A stretch of 64,000 nucleotides of DNA from Bacilli bacterium (GCA_900768815.1 CAAGEE010000017.1:1-64000); one strand, 5' to 3'; positions 8,918-18,352 are shown, counted from the first letter of the stretch. Notes: generated from the sequence alone by a model not told the origin. Numbers and translations: made by a program.

Positions 8918-9229
8918 GTGAATGATTATTTAATACCTGCTAATACAAAAAAGGGTCAATTGATTTTAGGTATATTTAGAACGAGTGACTTGATATTATT
9001 AATAGCTGGTGTCTTTACAACGGTAATGATACTAGCTTTAATACCAATCACTTCAACACTAGGTACAATACTAGCATTATCCCCTGGCGTTATATGTGCA
9101 ATGCTAGTTGCACCTGTACCATATTATCATAATGTTTTAAACATAATTATTGAGGTATATGATTATTTAACATCAAGACAAACATATCGTTGGAAAGGTT
9201 GGTGCTATAAAGAATGGCTAAAAAAGTAA
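8918..9229 (+). CDS. PrgI/VirB3-like small membrane protein
   Basis: A 103-aa protein starting at GTG with AAAGGAG eleven bases upstream. The N-terminus (PANTKKGQLILGIFRTSDLI) and two adjacent hydrophobic helices (about residues 28-60) match the PrgI/VirB3 family, which docks the VirB4 ATPase to the membrane channel. The C-terminus is aromatic and basic (YRWKGWCYKEWLKK). Its last 16 bases overlap the next gene, the N-terminal half of VirB4, so the two are coupled. A small size and conserved position make this a fairly safe call. Confidence 0.72.
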   Translation: MNDYLIPANTKKGQLILGIFRTSDLILLIAGVFTTVMILALIPITSTLGTILALSPGVICAMLVAPVPYYHNVLNIIIEVYDYLTSRQTYRWKGWCYKEWLKK

Positions 9230-9759
9230 CATCTGGTTATACTGAAGATTGGTTACCAGTAAGAGGTATTCAAAATGGTTTTATAATAACTACAAATAAT
9301 CAGAAAGTAACAGGAGTAAAAATTACTCCAAGAAATATTTTTATTCTTGATCCACAAGCACAAGATAATGTTTTGATAAGTTTAAAAAACTTCTACAATA
9401 TGTTAGATTTTGAGTTCTGGCTAGTAGTTGCTGATAGACCAGTAGACATCTCCGTTTACATGGCTCAATTACAATTACTATATAATGAGGCTACTGATCC
9501 AGCTATTAGGAAATTAATATTACAAGACATAAATAAAGGTAATATGTTTATTAACAACAATGTTGTTGATACAGAATACTATATTTTATTTAAAGATAAA
9601 AATGTTGATTTATTACAAAAACGTGTAAGAACTATGATAAACGGTTTAGCTAGTTGTGGACTTAATGCAGCTCAAGTTAATAATTCTGATTTACGTATAA
9701 TCTTAGAAAATTTCTTAAATGGGGGAACGAATACTGAGTTTGGGACGGTGATGTCATAA
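9214..9759 (+). CDS. VirB4 N-terminal domain as a separate protein
   Basis: A 181-aa protein whose opening (EDWLPVRGIQNGFIITTNN) and fold pattern match the N-terminal domain of VirB4/TraE ATPases from Gram-positive type IV systems, but it stops before any nucleotide-binding motif. The ATPase follows as a separate gene that overlaps by one base (TAATG). So VirB4 is encoded by two touching genes here. It starts inside the end of the PrgI-like gene. A sequencing error is unlikely, because both the stop and the restart form a clean coupled junction, but reads should be checked. Confidence 0.6.
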   Translation: MAKKVTSGYTEDWLPVRGIQNGFIITTNNQKVTGVKITPRNIFILDPQAQDNVLISLKNFYNMLDFEFWLVVADRPVDISVYMAQLQLLYNEATDPAIRKLILQDINKGNMFINNNVVDTEYYILFKDKNVDLLQKRVRTMINGLASCGLNAAQVNNSDLRIILENFLNGGTNTEFGTVMS

Positions 9760-11549
9760 TGAGTATTGGAATAAGAAGTCAGTTAGCTCCAAAAGGACTA
9801 CATTTTAATCCAAGTGATTTTACTATAAGCGACAATTACGCTACAATTTTAACAGTAGTTTCTTACCCAAAATATATTCAACCAGGTTACTTATCATCAT
9901 TAACAAATATGCCTGGTATTAAAGTAGTTGTAAAACACATTCCTGTACCATTCCAACAAATGGCAAAAATGTTAAATAAACAAGTGGCTGATTTAAGAGA
10001 AAAATATCGTAATGAAAGAGATTTAACAGTTCAAGAAAGATATCGTCAAGATGCTGAAAGTTTGGAATATTTCATTTCCATGCTAGCAGCTAGTCAAGCA
10101 CGTATCTTTGACTTTCAAATGCATATTATGATTACTTCTCCAACAAAAGAAGGATTGGAATTAAAAAAAGTAAATGTTAAAAACTACTTAGATGCTATGG
10201 GATTACGTGCTGTATCACTACGTTTTGAACAAGAAAAAGTACTAAAATCAATTTTACCTATTTTCCCATCTCAAGATGTAGAACAAAGAATTGGTACTCC
10301 AATTCCATCAGTTACAATAGCAGCTATGTATCCATTTATTTTTGATAGTATAAAAGATCCAGGACTATCAACACTACTTGGTGTAGATTTCTCTGGAGGA
10401 GTAATTTTATTTAACCAATTCTTATATAAAATAAGAAAAGAAAATAACCGTAACAACGCTAATATGATTGTTTTAGGTACATCTGGTTCAGGTAAATCAA
10501 CTGCTGCTAAACTTCTTCTAAGAGGTCACATCCGTAATGGTTGTCAAATTGTTATAATCGATCCAGAAGATGAATTTAGAGATATTACACAAGCTTTTGG
10601 TGGAGATACAGTAGATATTGGTAAAGGTGGAGAATTTGGTTTAATTAACCCGTTAGAAGTAGTAATCGATGCTGATGAAGAAGAAATAAAACAAGGTTTA
10701 GGTTACACAGTTCTAACTAGGACACTTCAATTTTTAAAAGCCTTTATGAAATACTATGATCCATCAATTCAAGAAGATGTCCTAACAATGTTTAGTGAAG
10801 TAGTACAAGATACATATAAACGTTTTGGAATTGACTTTAATACTGATTTCTCACACTTTACAAGTGCTGATTATCCAACTTTTAGTGATGTATATGCAAC
10901 AATAAAAGGTAGACTAATGTCAATGACAGAGCAAACTCAAGAACGAGAAATAATGGAACGTCTTGAATTAAAAGTTAGACCAATCACAAAAGAGTTAAAG
11001 TTCTATTTTGATGGTCATACAACAATAAGTAGAGATAGTGACTTCATGGTATTTAATATAAAAGAATTAATGAATAGTGATTCAACAGTTAAGAATGCTT
11101 TATTCTTTAACGTTTTAAAATATGCATGGGGCTTATGCTTAGACTATGACGTTGATACAGTACTAATGGTAGATGAAGCACACGTCCTATTAGGCGATAA
11201 AAATATATTAGGTGCTGACTTCTTAGCTCAGGTACAACGTCGTGCCCGTAAATATAACACAGGAACAATTATCATAACACAACAACCAAGTGATTTCTCA
11301 GATCCTGCTGTTATAACACAAGGTAAAGCAATTTTTGATAACTCATCATATTATTTAGTAATGGGCTTGAAAAAACAAGCTGTAGAAGATTTATCATTAC
11401 TAATTGATTTAAATGATAGTGAAAAAGAAAGTATAAAACGCTATTCTCAAGGTGAAGCATTATTTGTATGTGGAAACAGACGTATGAGAATAAATATAAC
11501 TGTAACAAAAGAAGAATTAGACTCTTTCGGTACTGGAGGAGGACTATAG
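9759..11549 (+). CDS. VirB4-type ATPase (catalytic part)
   Basis: A 596-aa protein of the VirB4/TraC/TraE family, the energising ATPase of type IV secretion. Walker A is GTSGSGKST at about residues 240-248. Walker B is TVLMVDEAHVLL near 466-477. A downstream ARKYNTGTIIITQQPSDF segment is typical of VirB4. The first 200 residues form the remaining middle domain, and the first ~180 residues of a usual VirB4 are supplied by the gene before. The start ATG overlaps the previous stop. The protein should sit at the cytoplasmic base of the channel. Confidence 0.88.
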   Translation: MSIGIRSQLAPKGLHFNPSDFTISDNYATILTVVSYPKYIQPGYLSSLTNMPGIKVVVKHIPVPFQQMAKMLNKQVADLREKYRNERDLTVQERYRQDAESLEYFISMLAASQARIFDFQMHIMITSPTKEGLELKKVNVKNYLDAMGLRAVSLRFEQEKVLKSILPIFPSQDVEQRIGTPIPSVTIAAMYPFIFDSIKDPGLSTLLGVDFSGGVILFNQFLYKIRKENNRNNANMIVLGTSGSGKSTAAKLLLRGHIRNGCQIVIIDPEDEFRDITQAFGGDTVDIGKGGEFGLINPLEVVIDADEEEIKQGLGYTVLTRTLQFLKAFMKYYDPSIQEDVLTMFSEVVQDTYKRFGIDFNTDFSHFTSADYPTFSDVYATIKGRLMSMTEQTQEREIMERLELKVRPITKELKFYFDGHTTISRDSDFMVFNIKELMNSDSTVKNALFFNVLKYAWGLCLDYDVDTVLMVDEAHVLLGDKNILGADFLAQVQRRARKYNTGTIIITQQPSDFSDPAVITQGKAIFDNSSYYLVMGLKKQAVEDLSLLIDLNDSEKESIKRYSQGEALFVCGNRRMRINITVTKEELDSFGTGGGL

Positions 11550-11571
11550 TAAGTAGTTAGGTGGTGATAGC

Positions 11572-13827
11572 ATGTCAGCGTATAAAGCCAATAGAAATGG
11601 TGATAGTAGCAATCTTTCTGAAAAAGAAAGAGCTGATAAAAATAATGCCCAAAACGTTAGAAATGCCGCTGACGTAGCTATTGCCAGTGGGCATCCAGTA
11701 GCTGCTGCTATTGGAGGTGCTGTAAAGACAGCAGACAAAATAACTGGTGGAAAAGCTAGTGAAGGATTAGGTAAAGCTGCAACCAAGGTAATGAACAAAA
11801 TGCCTAATGGTAAAGCAATGCAAAATGCTTCCAATAAAATAAATGAGTCCGGTGCTGGTGATGCCATAGGTAAAGTTGCTGCCATGAAAAATGGTGCTGG
11901 AGGTACATCAGGAGCTACTGGTGCTGGAGCAAAAGCTAGTTCTGGTGCCCAAGGGGCTGCTGGAGCTGGTGACGGAACAAAAGCCGGTTCTGAAATGCCA
12001 AAAAAACCATTACTAGGAAATAAAGATAACTCAAAAGAAAAGTCTCCAGATACTTTTAGTGGAGAAGGTTTTGGAAACATCAATTTTAAAAAAGTAGCGA
12101 TGATTCTATTACCAGTGATAGTTGTAGGATTTGGCTTTATATTATTAATATTGTCAGCTTACTCAGTAACAATGGGTGGCTTTGATGAAGCTTTTGGAGC
12201 AGCGGGGGCTTCTGGTGAATCAACCGGAAATCTTAATTATTCAACAAACGACCCAAAAGCTCAGGAATTTTATAAAAGAATAAATGAAGTAAAATTAAGT
12301 CTTCAAATGTCTGGTAAAAACATAACAGCAGTACAAATAGTTGCTGTTTATCGTGTTTTATCTTCAAAAGATGCTAGCATCAATTATGAAAGCATGACTA
12401 CAGATAAATTAAAAGCTATAGGAATAGCTGCAGCTGATGGTTATAGTGATGATGCCGATATTTATGCATCTAACTTAGCAGATTCAATATTTGCAGAATA
12501 CTTTCCGGAGTATGAATTTGAAAGAAGAAAAAATCTTGGAATGCAAGTTGTTGATTATATAGAAAACTATAACGACCTTGTTAGTGATTATAACACTACT
12601 ACCTGCACAGCACAAGGGACTTGTAGCTACACTATCAAAGGTATAAATACAGGTAATACATCAGTAGCTAAAAACTTAAATGCTGGTAATATAAAAGTAC
12701 GATTAATGAATTGTAAAAATCAAGGATGGGGTACACCAATAGCAGGTGAACAACTAATTGATTTAGAAAAATATATATTAGGTGTTGTCTACGGAGAAAT
12801 GGGTGAAGGACAAAATACAGAAGTATACAAAGTCCAAGCTGTTGTAGCTCGTTCATTCGCCTTAAGTAGACCAACTGCCATGAATAACTCTGGTGGAACA
12901 AAACTAATAAGTGAAAATGGCCAAACAATATTACAAATAAGAAACTGTACAGAAGATCAAGTTTACTGTGATCCTGATCAAGGTTGTTCAACTACTGTTA
13001 GTGCCGTAGATGCCGATAGAACAGGAGCAACAATCTATTCAGGAGCAACAACAAAACCAGTAACAATAAAAAGAGCTCTTGCCCAAGACTCACCATTACG
13101 TTCAGCAGTAAGTTCTGTAATGGGACAAGTAGCCGTAGATAGTAATGGTTACATTGCCAATATTGGTTATCAAAGTACTATTCAAAATAGATGGAAACAA
13201 ATGGTTTCATCTGGTATGGATTATAAACAAGTAATAATATCAGATTATTCTTTAGTATCAAGCATTGTCGAAAATACTTGTAATATAAATGGAACATCAT
13301 CATGCGCCGTAGGAGCTTCAGGACCATACGCAAACTGGAAACAATATGAAGGTTCATGGGTAAATATAACCTTAGGTAATTCAGGTAAAACAATAAACCA
13401 AATCGGTTGTCTAGCAACTTCAATTTCCATGCTAATAGCTAAATCAGGTGTTCCAACAAACATCCAAGGAGATTTTAACCCTGGTAGTTTCGTAGAAGCC
13501 ATGAATAGAAATGGTGGTTTCGTAAATGGTGGTAACCTAGTATGGGGAGCTGTTCAAAGAGTAGCACCACAATTTAAATACGTAAACAAAATAAATGTTC
13601 ATTGGATGAGTCAATCACAAAAACTAAGTAAACTACAAGAGTTACTAAACCAAGGTTACTATGTAGTTGCTGAAGTAAAAGGTGATACAGGACAACACTG
13701 GGTAGCAATAGATAACATATCTAATAACCAAATAGTAATGATGGACCCAGGAAGCAGCTCAACTAATATGTGGGCAAGATACAATTGGGCCAATACAAGT
13801 TGCTTTAGTTATTTCAAAGCTGGATAG
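11572..13827 (+). CDS. Membrane-anchored SpoIID-domain plus C39-like wall enzyme
   Basis: A 751-aa protein. Residues 1-165 are low-complexity (Ala, Gly, Lys, Asn) and cytoplasmic. A membrane helix lies near 173-197. A helical region follows (about 220-340). Then comes a SpoIID/LytB-like domain with LEKYILGVVYGEMGEG near 395 and a VQAVVARSFALSRP segment just after. The C-terminal part (about 586-751) resembles a papain-fold C39-like peptidase with Cys in IGCLATS (about 611) and His in GQHWVAID (about 708). SpoIID domains cut or prepare peptidoglycan glycan strands, so this is probably the wall-opening enzyme of the secretion machine, replacing the usual lysozyme/NlpC protein. AGGTGGTGATAGC precedes the ATG. 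Confidence 0.7.
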   Translation: MSAYKANRNGDSSNLSEKERADKNNAQNVRNAADVAIASGHPVAAAIGGAVKTADKITGGKASEGLGKAATKVMNKMPNGKAMQNASNKINESGAGDAIGKVAAMKNGAGGTSGATGAGAKASSGAQGAAGAGDGTKAGSEMPKKPLLGNKDNSKEKSPDTFSGEGFGNINFKKVAMILLPVIVVGFGFILLILSAYSVTMGGFDEAFGAAGASGESTGNLNYSTNDPKAQEFYKRINEVKLSLQMSGKNITAVQIVAVYRVLSSKDASINYESMTTDKLKAIGIAAADGYSDDADIYASNLADSIFAEYFPEYEFERRKNLGMQVVDYIENYNDLVSDYNTTTCTAQGTCSYTIKGINTGNTSVAKNLNAGNIKVRLMNCKNQGWGTPIAGEQLIDLEKYILGVVYGEMGEGQNTEVYKVQAVVARSFALSRPTAMNNSGGTKLISENGQTILQIRNCTEDQVYCDPDQGCSTTVSAVDADRTGATIYSGATTKPVTIKRALAQDSPLRSAVSSVMGQVAVDSNGYIANIGYQSTIQNRWKQMVSSGMDYKQVIISDYSLVSSIVENTCNINGTSSCAVGASGPYANWKQYEGSWVNITLGNSGKTINQIGCLATSISMLIAKSGVPTNIQGDFNPGSFVEAMNRNGGFVNGGNLVWGAVQRVAPQFKYVNKINVHWMSQSQKLSKLQELLNQGYYVVAEVKGDTGQHWVAIDNISNNQIVMMDPGSSSTNMWARYNWANTSCFSYFKAG

Positions 13828-13836
13828 GAGAAAAGA

Positions 13837-14613
13837 ATGAAAAAAAGGTATATTGTGATTCTAATTATTATAGTAGTTTACTTTGCAGTTTTCTTTTTAT
13901 TATATGGAAGAGAAAATTATAAACAAAGTAAATTAAAAACAACAATTATAGTAAATAACAGTTCAATTTGGCAACTAGAAGAAAATAGTTGGACTAATAT
14001 AACAAACTCTACTTCTGAGAAAAGTGCCTTAAATTGGGAAGAATTTAATATTATTATAAATAATAAAAATGTTGGTAAATATGATATTGTCTATGATGAA
14101 CAATGGTATTTATTTGATAAGAATAGAAAGCCATATAACTATACCGGTAATTTAATTGCTTATCAAGCAAACTATACAATGAAAGTAAAAGACTTTACTA
14201 AAAAAGAAATAACTGACTATACAATAGTAAATAAAGTACTTGAAGAAAATAATCTAAGTATTAATCAAGAGTTTACTGTTAGTAATTATATAGATGTAGA
14301 TTATGATAATGATGGAGTAGATGAAAGGCTATACTTTATAAGTAATGCCTTTCCAATAGATACTAATCCAAGTACTATATTTAGTATTGTTTTTGTTGAA
14401 AAAGAAAATAAAATCTATCAAATATATAAATCAATCGAAGAAAATAGAAGTTTTAATGGTTGTAAACCATATATAAGTGCTATAATAGACGTCAATGAAG
14501 ACAACAAGTATGAATTTATTCTTTCTTGTAGTAGATATAGTGTTGAAGCACCAATCGATATGCTATATCAATTTAAGGATAATGAATTTAAAATAATTGT
14601 TAGCAATCAATAA
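13837..14613 (+). CDS. Membrane-anchored exported protein of unknown function
   Basis: A 258-aa protein with a basic N-terminus and one hydrophobic helix (about residues 4-24), so it should be anchored with its bulk outside. The exterior part contains DVDYDNDGVDE (about 149-159), an Asp-rich loop like calcium-binding EF-hand or FG-GAP loops, and a second acidic segment (DVNEDNKYEF) near 221-230. No family is recognised. It starts nine bases after the wall enzyme gene, with AGGAGAAAAGA upstream, so it is probably part of the secretion machine or one of its exported products. Confidence 0.5.
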   Translation: MKKRYIVILIIIVVYFAVFFLLYGRENYKQSKLKTTIIVNNSSIWQLEENSWTNITNSTSEKSALNWEEFNIIINNKNVGKYDIVYDEQWYLFDKNRKPYNYTGNLIAYQANYTMKVKDFTKKEITDYTIVNKVLEENNLSINQEFTVSNYIDVDYDNDGVDERLYFISNAFPIDTNPSTIFSIVFVEKENKIYQIYKSIEENRSFNGCKPYISAIIDVNEDNKYEFILSCSRYSVEAPIDMLYQFKDNEFKIIVSNQ

Positions 14614-14619
14614 AATATA

Positions 14620-14648
14620 ATGACGTTTTCAAAAGTAGATGTTATAAT
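14620..14648 (+). promoter_or_regulatory. Promoter for the VirD4 gene
   Basis: ATGACG (14620-14625), 17-base spacer and TATAAT (14643-14648) with a TG one base before the -10. It gives the coupling protein and the gene after it their own transcription start. Confidence 0.6.
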
Positions 14649-14670
14649 ATAAGCGAAAGGGAGTAGTAAT

Positions 14671-16974
14671 ATGAAATTAAAGTTTAGAGCAGATCCACAT
14701 GATTTACTAGTGTTCGGAATATTTGCTGGTTTTTTACTATATGTAGTTGCAATTGTTGTATCAAACCTAGCTTCATTTGCAACAGAAGGGACATTATCAG
14801 GTTTTAATCCATTCCCAGCATTTGAACCAAGATATATTCTAACAACTTTAATGCTTTTCATATTAGCACTTGGAGCTTTATTTATAAGTGTAAGTTCTTA
14901 CTTTTTTGATAGAGAAAAAGGTCTAGGCCTAACAACAGAGAAGAAAGATAAAGGATATTCTCGTTGGGCTAAAGATAAAGAAATCAAAGAAGAATTAGAG
15001 TGTGTACCAGTCCAAGCCAAAAGAGCTAAAGCTGCCGGTATTCCACTAATTGTTACAAAAGAAGAGTTATGGGTAGATAATGGTGAATATCATTCCTTAA
15101 TCATTGGTGCTACTGGTTCAGGTAAAACACAAGGTGTTGTTTTTCCACAAGTACATAGTTTGGCAAAAGCTAGAGAATCAATGATTATAACCGACCCTAA
15201 AGGTGAAATTTATGAAAAATCAAGCGTCATGCTAAAGGAAATGGGTTATCAAATTTTATTATTAAACTTCCGTGACCCACAAAATGGTAGTGCTTGGAAT
15301 CCAATGACTTTACCATATAAATTATATAAACAAGGTAATCATGATAAAGCAATTGAGTTACTTGATGACTTAGCTTTAAATATTCTTTATGATGACAGTA
15401 ATAAAAATGCTGATCCATTCTGGGAAAAAACATCAGCTGACTACTTCTCAGGAGTAGCACTAGGATTATTTGAAGATGCTAAGGAAGATGAAATAAATAT
15501 TAATAGTATCTCTTTAGTGACAACAACAGGTGAAGAAAAATTTGGTGGTTCAACATACATCAAAGAATACTTTGCCGCTAAAGATCCAGCTAGTGCTGCC
15601 GCTATTAATGCTTCAAGTACAATAATGGCACCAACAGAAACTAAAGGTAGTATTTTATCTGTATTTAAACAAAAAGTAAAACTATTTGCATCTCGTGATA
15701 ATCTAAGTGAAATGTTATCTTATAGTAGTGTAGACCTAGAGAGTATAGGTGAAAGACCAACTGCTGTATTTATCGTTATTCAAGATGAAAAGAAAACATA
15801 TCACTCATTAGTTACAATTCTATTAAAACAAATATATGAAACATTAATTTCAACAGCACAAAAACATGGTGGAAAATTACCAGTAAGAACAAATTTCATT
15901 CTAGACGAGTTTGCCAACATGCCGCCATTAAAAGACGTAACAACAATGATTACCGCAGCACGTTCAAGACGTATTAGATTTACAATGATTATTCAAAACT
16001 TTGCTCAATTAGATGCTGTTTACGGTAAAGATGATGCTGAAACAATTAGAGGTAACTGTGGTAATATTATTTACTTAATTACAACAGAATTAAAAGCCCT
16101 AGAAGAAATATCTAAGATGTGTGGTGAAGTAAAATCCAAAAAAGACGAAAAGACTGCTTCAACTCCATTAGTAACAGTATCAGACTTACAAAGAATGAAA
16201 CAATATGAAACAGTAATTCTACGTATGCGTAAACAACCATTTAAAACAAAATTAACACCAAACTTTGAAATAAATTGGGGTAAGAACTATCCTTTAGCAA
16301 AGTATCCAACTAGACCAAAAAGAGAAGTTCATACTTTTGATATAAAAGAATTCGTTAAAAATCAAAAGAAAAAGAAATTGCTAGAAATGATGAATGCAGC
16401 AGAAGCAGAAAGTACTGGAGCAACAGATAAGCCTGCTGAGAAGTTTAATGAATTTAGCTTTGGTGAAAAGAAACCTGCAGCTATGGGTAGAGGTCTTTCT
16501 TCAAGTACATCACAAGACTTTACATCTTCATTCTTAGATAGAAAAAAAGAACCAGAAAAGAAACCTTTTGAACCTGTATTTGTTCCAGATGAAAGACAAA
16601 AGGAAAATTCAATAAACTCATTTGCAGACACTAAGTTTAGTCCAATGCAAGAAAGTTCAAAAACTCAAGCGAATAACGATAGCGACTTTAACTTTGATGT
16701 TGATGAATTAGTAAAAAAGATTGATGCAAAAATAGCCGAACTTGAGGAAGAAGAAAAGAAAAACAAAGGAAAAGAAGAACAAAAAATAACTCCGATTCCA
16801 GAAGTATCAGTTCCAAAAACACCAGTGTCAGCTCAAGAGTCAGTACAAACACCAATTCCTGAAGTTACAGAACTAAAACCAACTCCTGTAGTTGAAAATA
16901 AACCTGTTAATAATCTAGAGTTATCAGACGATGATTCAGACGATGACTTCTTTGATGACTTTTTTGATAATTAA
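14671..16974 (+). CDS. VirD4/TraG-type coupling protein with acidic tail
   Basis: A 767-aa protein of the VirD4/TraG family, the ATPase that brings substrates to the type IV channel. Two N-terminal membrane helices lie at about residues 11-33 and 61-84. Walker A is GATGSGKTQG near 146-155, and FILDEFANMPPL (about 409-420) is the Walker B/TraG signature, followed by an ARSRRIRFTMIIQNFAQL segment. The last 240 residues are hydrophilic and proline- and acid-rich, ending in a run of Asp (DDDSDDDFFDDFF). VirD4 C-terminal tails often bind substrates. No relaxase gene is nearby, so the substrate may be protein. GAAAGGGAG precedes the ATG. Confidence 0.9.
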   Translation: MKLKFRADPHDLLVFGIFAGFLLYVVAIVVSNLASFATEGTLSGFNPFPAFEPRYILTTLMLFILALGALFISVSSYFFDREKGLGLTTEKKDKGYSRWAKDKEIKEELECVPVQAKRAKAAGIPLIVTKEELWVDNGEYHSLIIGATGSGKTQGVVFPQVHSLAKARESMIITDPKGEIYEKSSVMLKEMGYQILLLNFRDPQNGSAWNPMTLPYKLYKQGNHDKAIELLDDLALNILYDDSNKNADPFWEKTSADYFSGVALGLFEDAKEDEININSISLVTTTGEEKFGGSTYIKEYFAAKDPASAAAINASSTIMAPTETKGSILSVFKQKVKLFASRDNLSEMLSYSSVDLESIGERPTAVFIVIQDEKKTYHSLVTILLKQIYETLISTAQKHGGKLPVRTNFILDEFANMPPLKDVTTMITAARSRRIRFTMIIQNFAQLDAVYGKDDAETIRGNCGNIIYLITTELKALEEISKMCGEVKSKKDEKTASTPLVTVSDLQRMKQYETVILRMRKQPFKTKLTPNFEINWGKNYPLAKYPTRPKREVHTFDIKEFVKNQKKKKLLEMMNAAEAESTGATDKPAEKFNEFSFGEKKPAAMGRGLSSSTSQDFTSSFLDRKKEPEKKPFEPVFVPDERQKENSINSFADTKFSPMQESSKTQANNDSDFNFDVDELVKKIDAKIAELEEEEKKNKGKEEQKITPIPEVSVPKTPVSAQESVQTPIPEVTELKPTPVVENKPVNNLELSDDDSDDDFFDDFFDN

Positions 16975-16995
16975 TATAAGGAAGGAGCTTAAATT

Positions 16996-18318
16996 ATGAA
17001 TATTAAGTTTGATTTGGGTAAAAAGGATGGCAAAGTGAATGATATTGAAGCAGATGAATTAGATGAATTCGACGATTTAGATGCTGACGATGATTCATCT
17101 ACTGATTATGTAGCAACAAAAAAGAATTTCATTGATGAAGATAATAATAAAGATGACGATGACGATGATACTGACGATGATGAAGATAAAAAGTCTTCGC
17201 CAAAGAAATCATCAGGCAATAGTGATTTCAAACTATTTTTAATGAAACTTGCTTTCATTATAGTAGGTATAATAGTTCTACTATTTGTAGTACTAAGTAT
17301 AGCATCAGGTGGAAACCGTTATAGTTATGAAAAGATAGAGAAAATTATGACTAATGCAGCAAAATCTTATTTTGCTGATTATCCAGAAAATCTACCAAAG
17401 ACAGAATCACAAATCGTTGAAGTTGAAACTCCAACATTAGTTCAAGCAGGAAAGATGAAAGATTTGAATGAATATACAAAAAAAGGTGTTGTATGTACAG
17501 GAAAAGTAAGTGTTGCTAAAAACGGTAATGACTATACATATACACCAGATTTAAACTGTGGCGAAAGTTATAGAAGTAAAACTTTAGCAAACGCTATCAT
17601 TGATGATTCACCAGTAACAACATCAGGATATGGTCTATATAAATTAGATGATTACTATGTATTCCGTGGTGAAAATGTTAATAATTATGTTCAATTAGGT
17701 GATACAATCTGGAGAGCAGTTAAATTAGATACCAATAGAAATGTTTATTTAGTAACTGAAAAATATTCTGGATATAGTAGTTCTTGGGATGATCGATACA
17801 ATACACAGACTGGTTACAAGACTGGTATTAATAATTATTCAACAAGTAGATTAAAAGATTTTCTAGATGAAATTTACAACGATACAAAGAAAGACGAAAG
17901 AACTTTTACTGACTCAGATAGAGCAAAATTATCAAGATTTGATGTATGTACTGGTAAAAAAGATGCTAACAGTAAAATAAATAATAACAGTATAGAATGT
18001 CAAACAACTGAAAAAAGTCAAATTCTAGGAGTCTTAACTTTATCAGATTTTATTAATGCTAGTGTTGATCCAAATTGTACATCAGGAGCAAGTATCTCTT
18101 GTCAAAACTACAATTACTTAGTAACAGATTATAAATGGTGGACATCAACACCAGTAGCAAATACAACATCACATGCATATTCTATAACAGGTGATGGAAC
18201 AATCAAAAAATCTATTTGTAGTAGTTACAATTATGTAAGACCAGTAATAAAGTTAAGTAGTCGTACAATGATAACTGGTGGTAATGGTACAGAAAAAGAA
18301 CCATACATAATAAAATAA
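16996..18318 (+). CDS. Acidic-tailed membrane protein with exterior C-terminal domain
   Basis: A 440-aa protein. The first ~75 residues are extremely acidic, with runs of Asp, then a Lys/Ser-rich stretch, then one membrane helix (about residues 80-103). The exterior part has paired cysteines (near 156/179, 315 and 335, 354/362) and ends with a region (WWTSTP ... YVRPVIKL ... GGNGTEKEPYIIK) like the DUF6273-type domain found in many Bacillota surface proteins. It follows VirD4 by 21 bases and ends the block at a terminator. The acidic cytoplasmic tail echoes the acidic VirD4 tail. Its role (receptor, adhesin or substrate) is not known. Confidence 0.55.
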   Translation: MNIKFDLGKKDGKVNDIEADELDEFDDLDADDDSSTDYVATKKNFIDEDNNKDDDDDDTDDDEDKKSSPKKSSGNSDFKLFLMKLAFIIVGIIVLLFVVLSIASGGNRYSYEKIEKIMTNAAKSYFADYPENLPKTESQIVEVETPTLVQAGKMKDLNEYTKKGVVCTGKVSVAKNGNDYTYTPDLNCGESYRSKTLANAIIDDSPVTTSGYGLYKLDDYYVFRGENVNNYVQLGDTIWRAVKLDTNRNVYLVTEKYSGYSSSWDDRYNTQTGYKTGINNYSTSRLKDFLDEIYNDTKKDERTFTDSDRAKLSRFDVCTGKKDANSKINNNSIECQTTEKSQILGVLTLSDFINASVDPNCTSGASISCQNYNYLVTDYKWWTSTPVANTTSHAYSITGDGTIKKSICSSYNYVRPVIKLSSRTMITGGNGTEKEPYIIK

Positions 18319-18320
18319 TA

Positions 18321-18352
18321 GGAGTCTATAATTACTATAGATTCTTTTTTTT
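18321..18352 (+). terminator. Terminator closing the Tad/type IV block
   Basis: GAGTCTATA / TATAGATTC stem (one wobble) with a 5-base loop followed by eight T. Confidence 0.65.

Noticed and set aside
11544..12083. 179-aa Ala/Pro-rich frame on the minus strand
   Set aside because: It mirrors the low-complexity Ala/Gly-rich N-terminus of the wall enzyme on the plus strand and has no ribosome site or known motif.
6968..16974. Integrative conjugative element
   Set aside because: No relaxase, integrase, replication gene or flanking repeat is visible, and the secretion genes are merged with a Tad pilus set.
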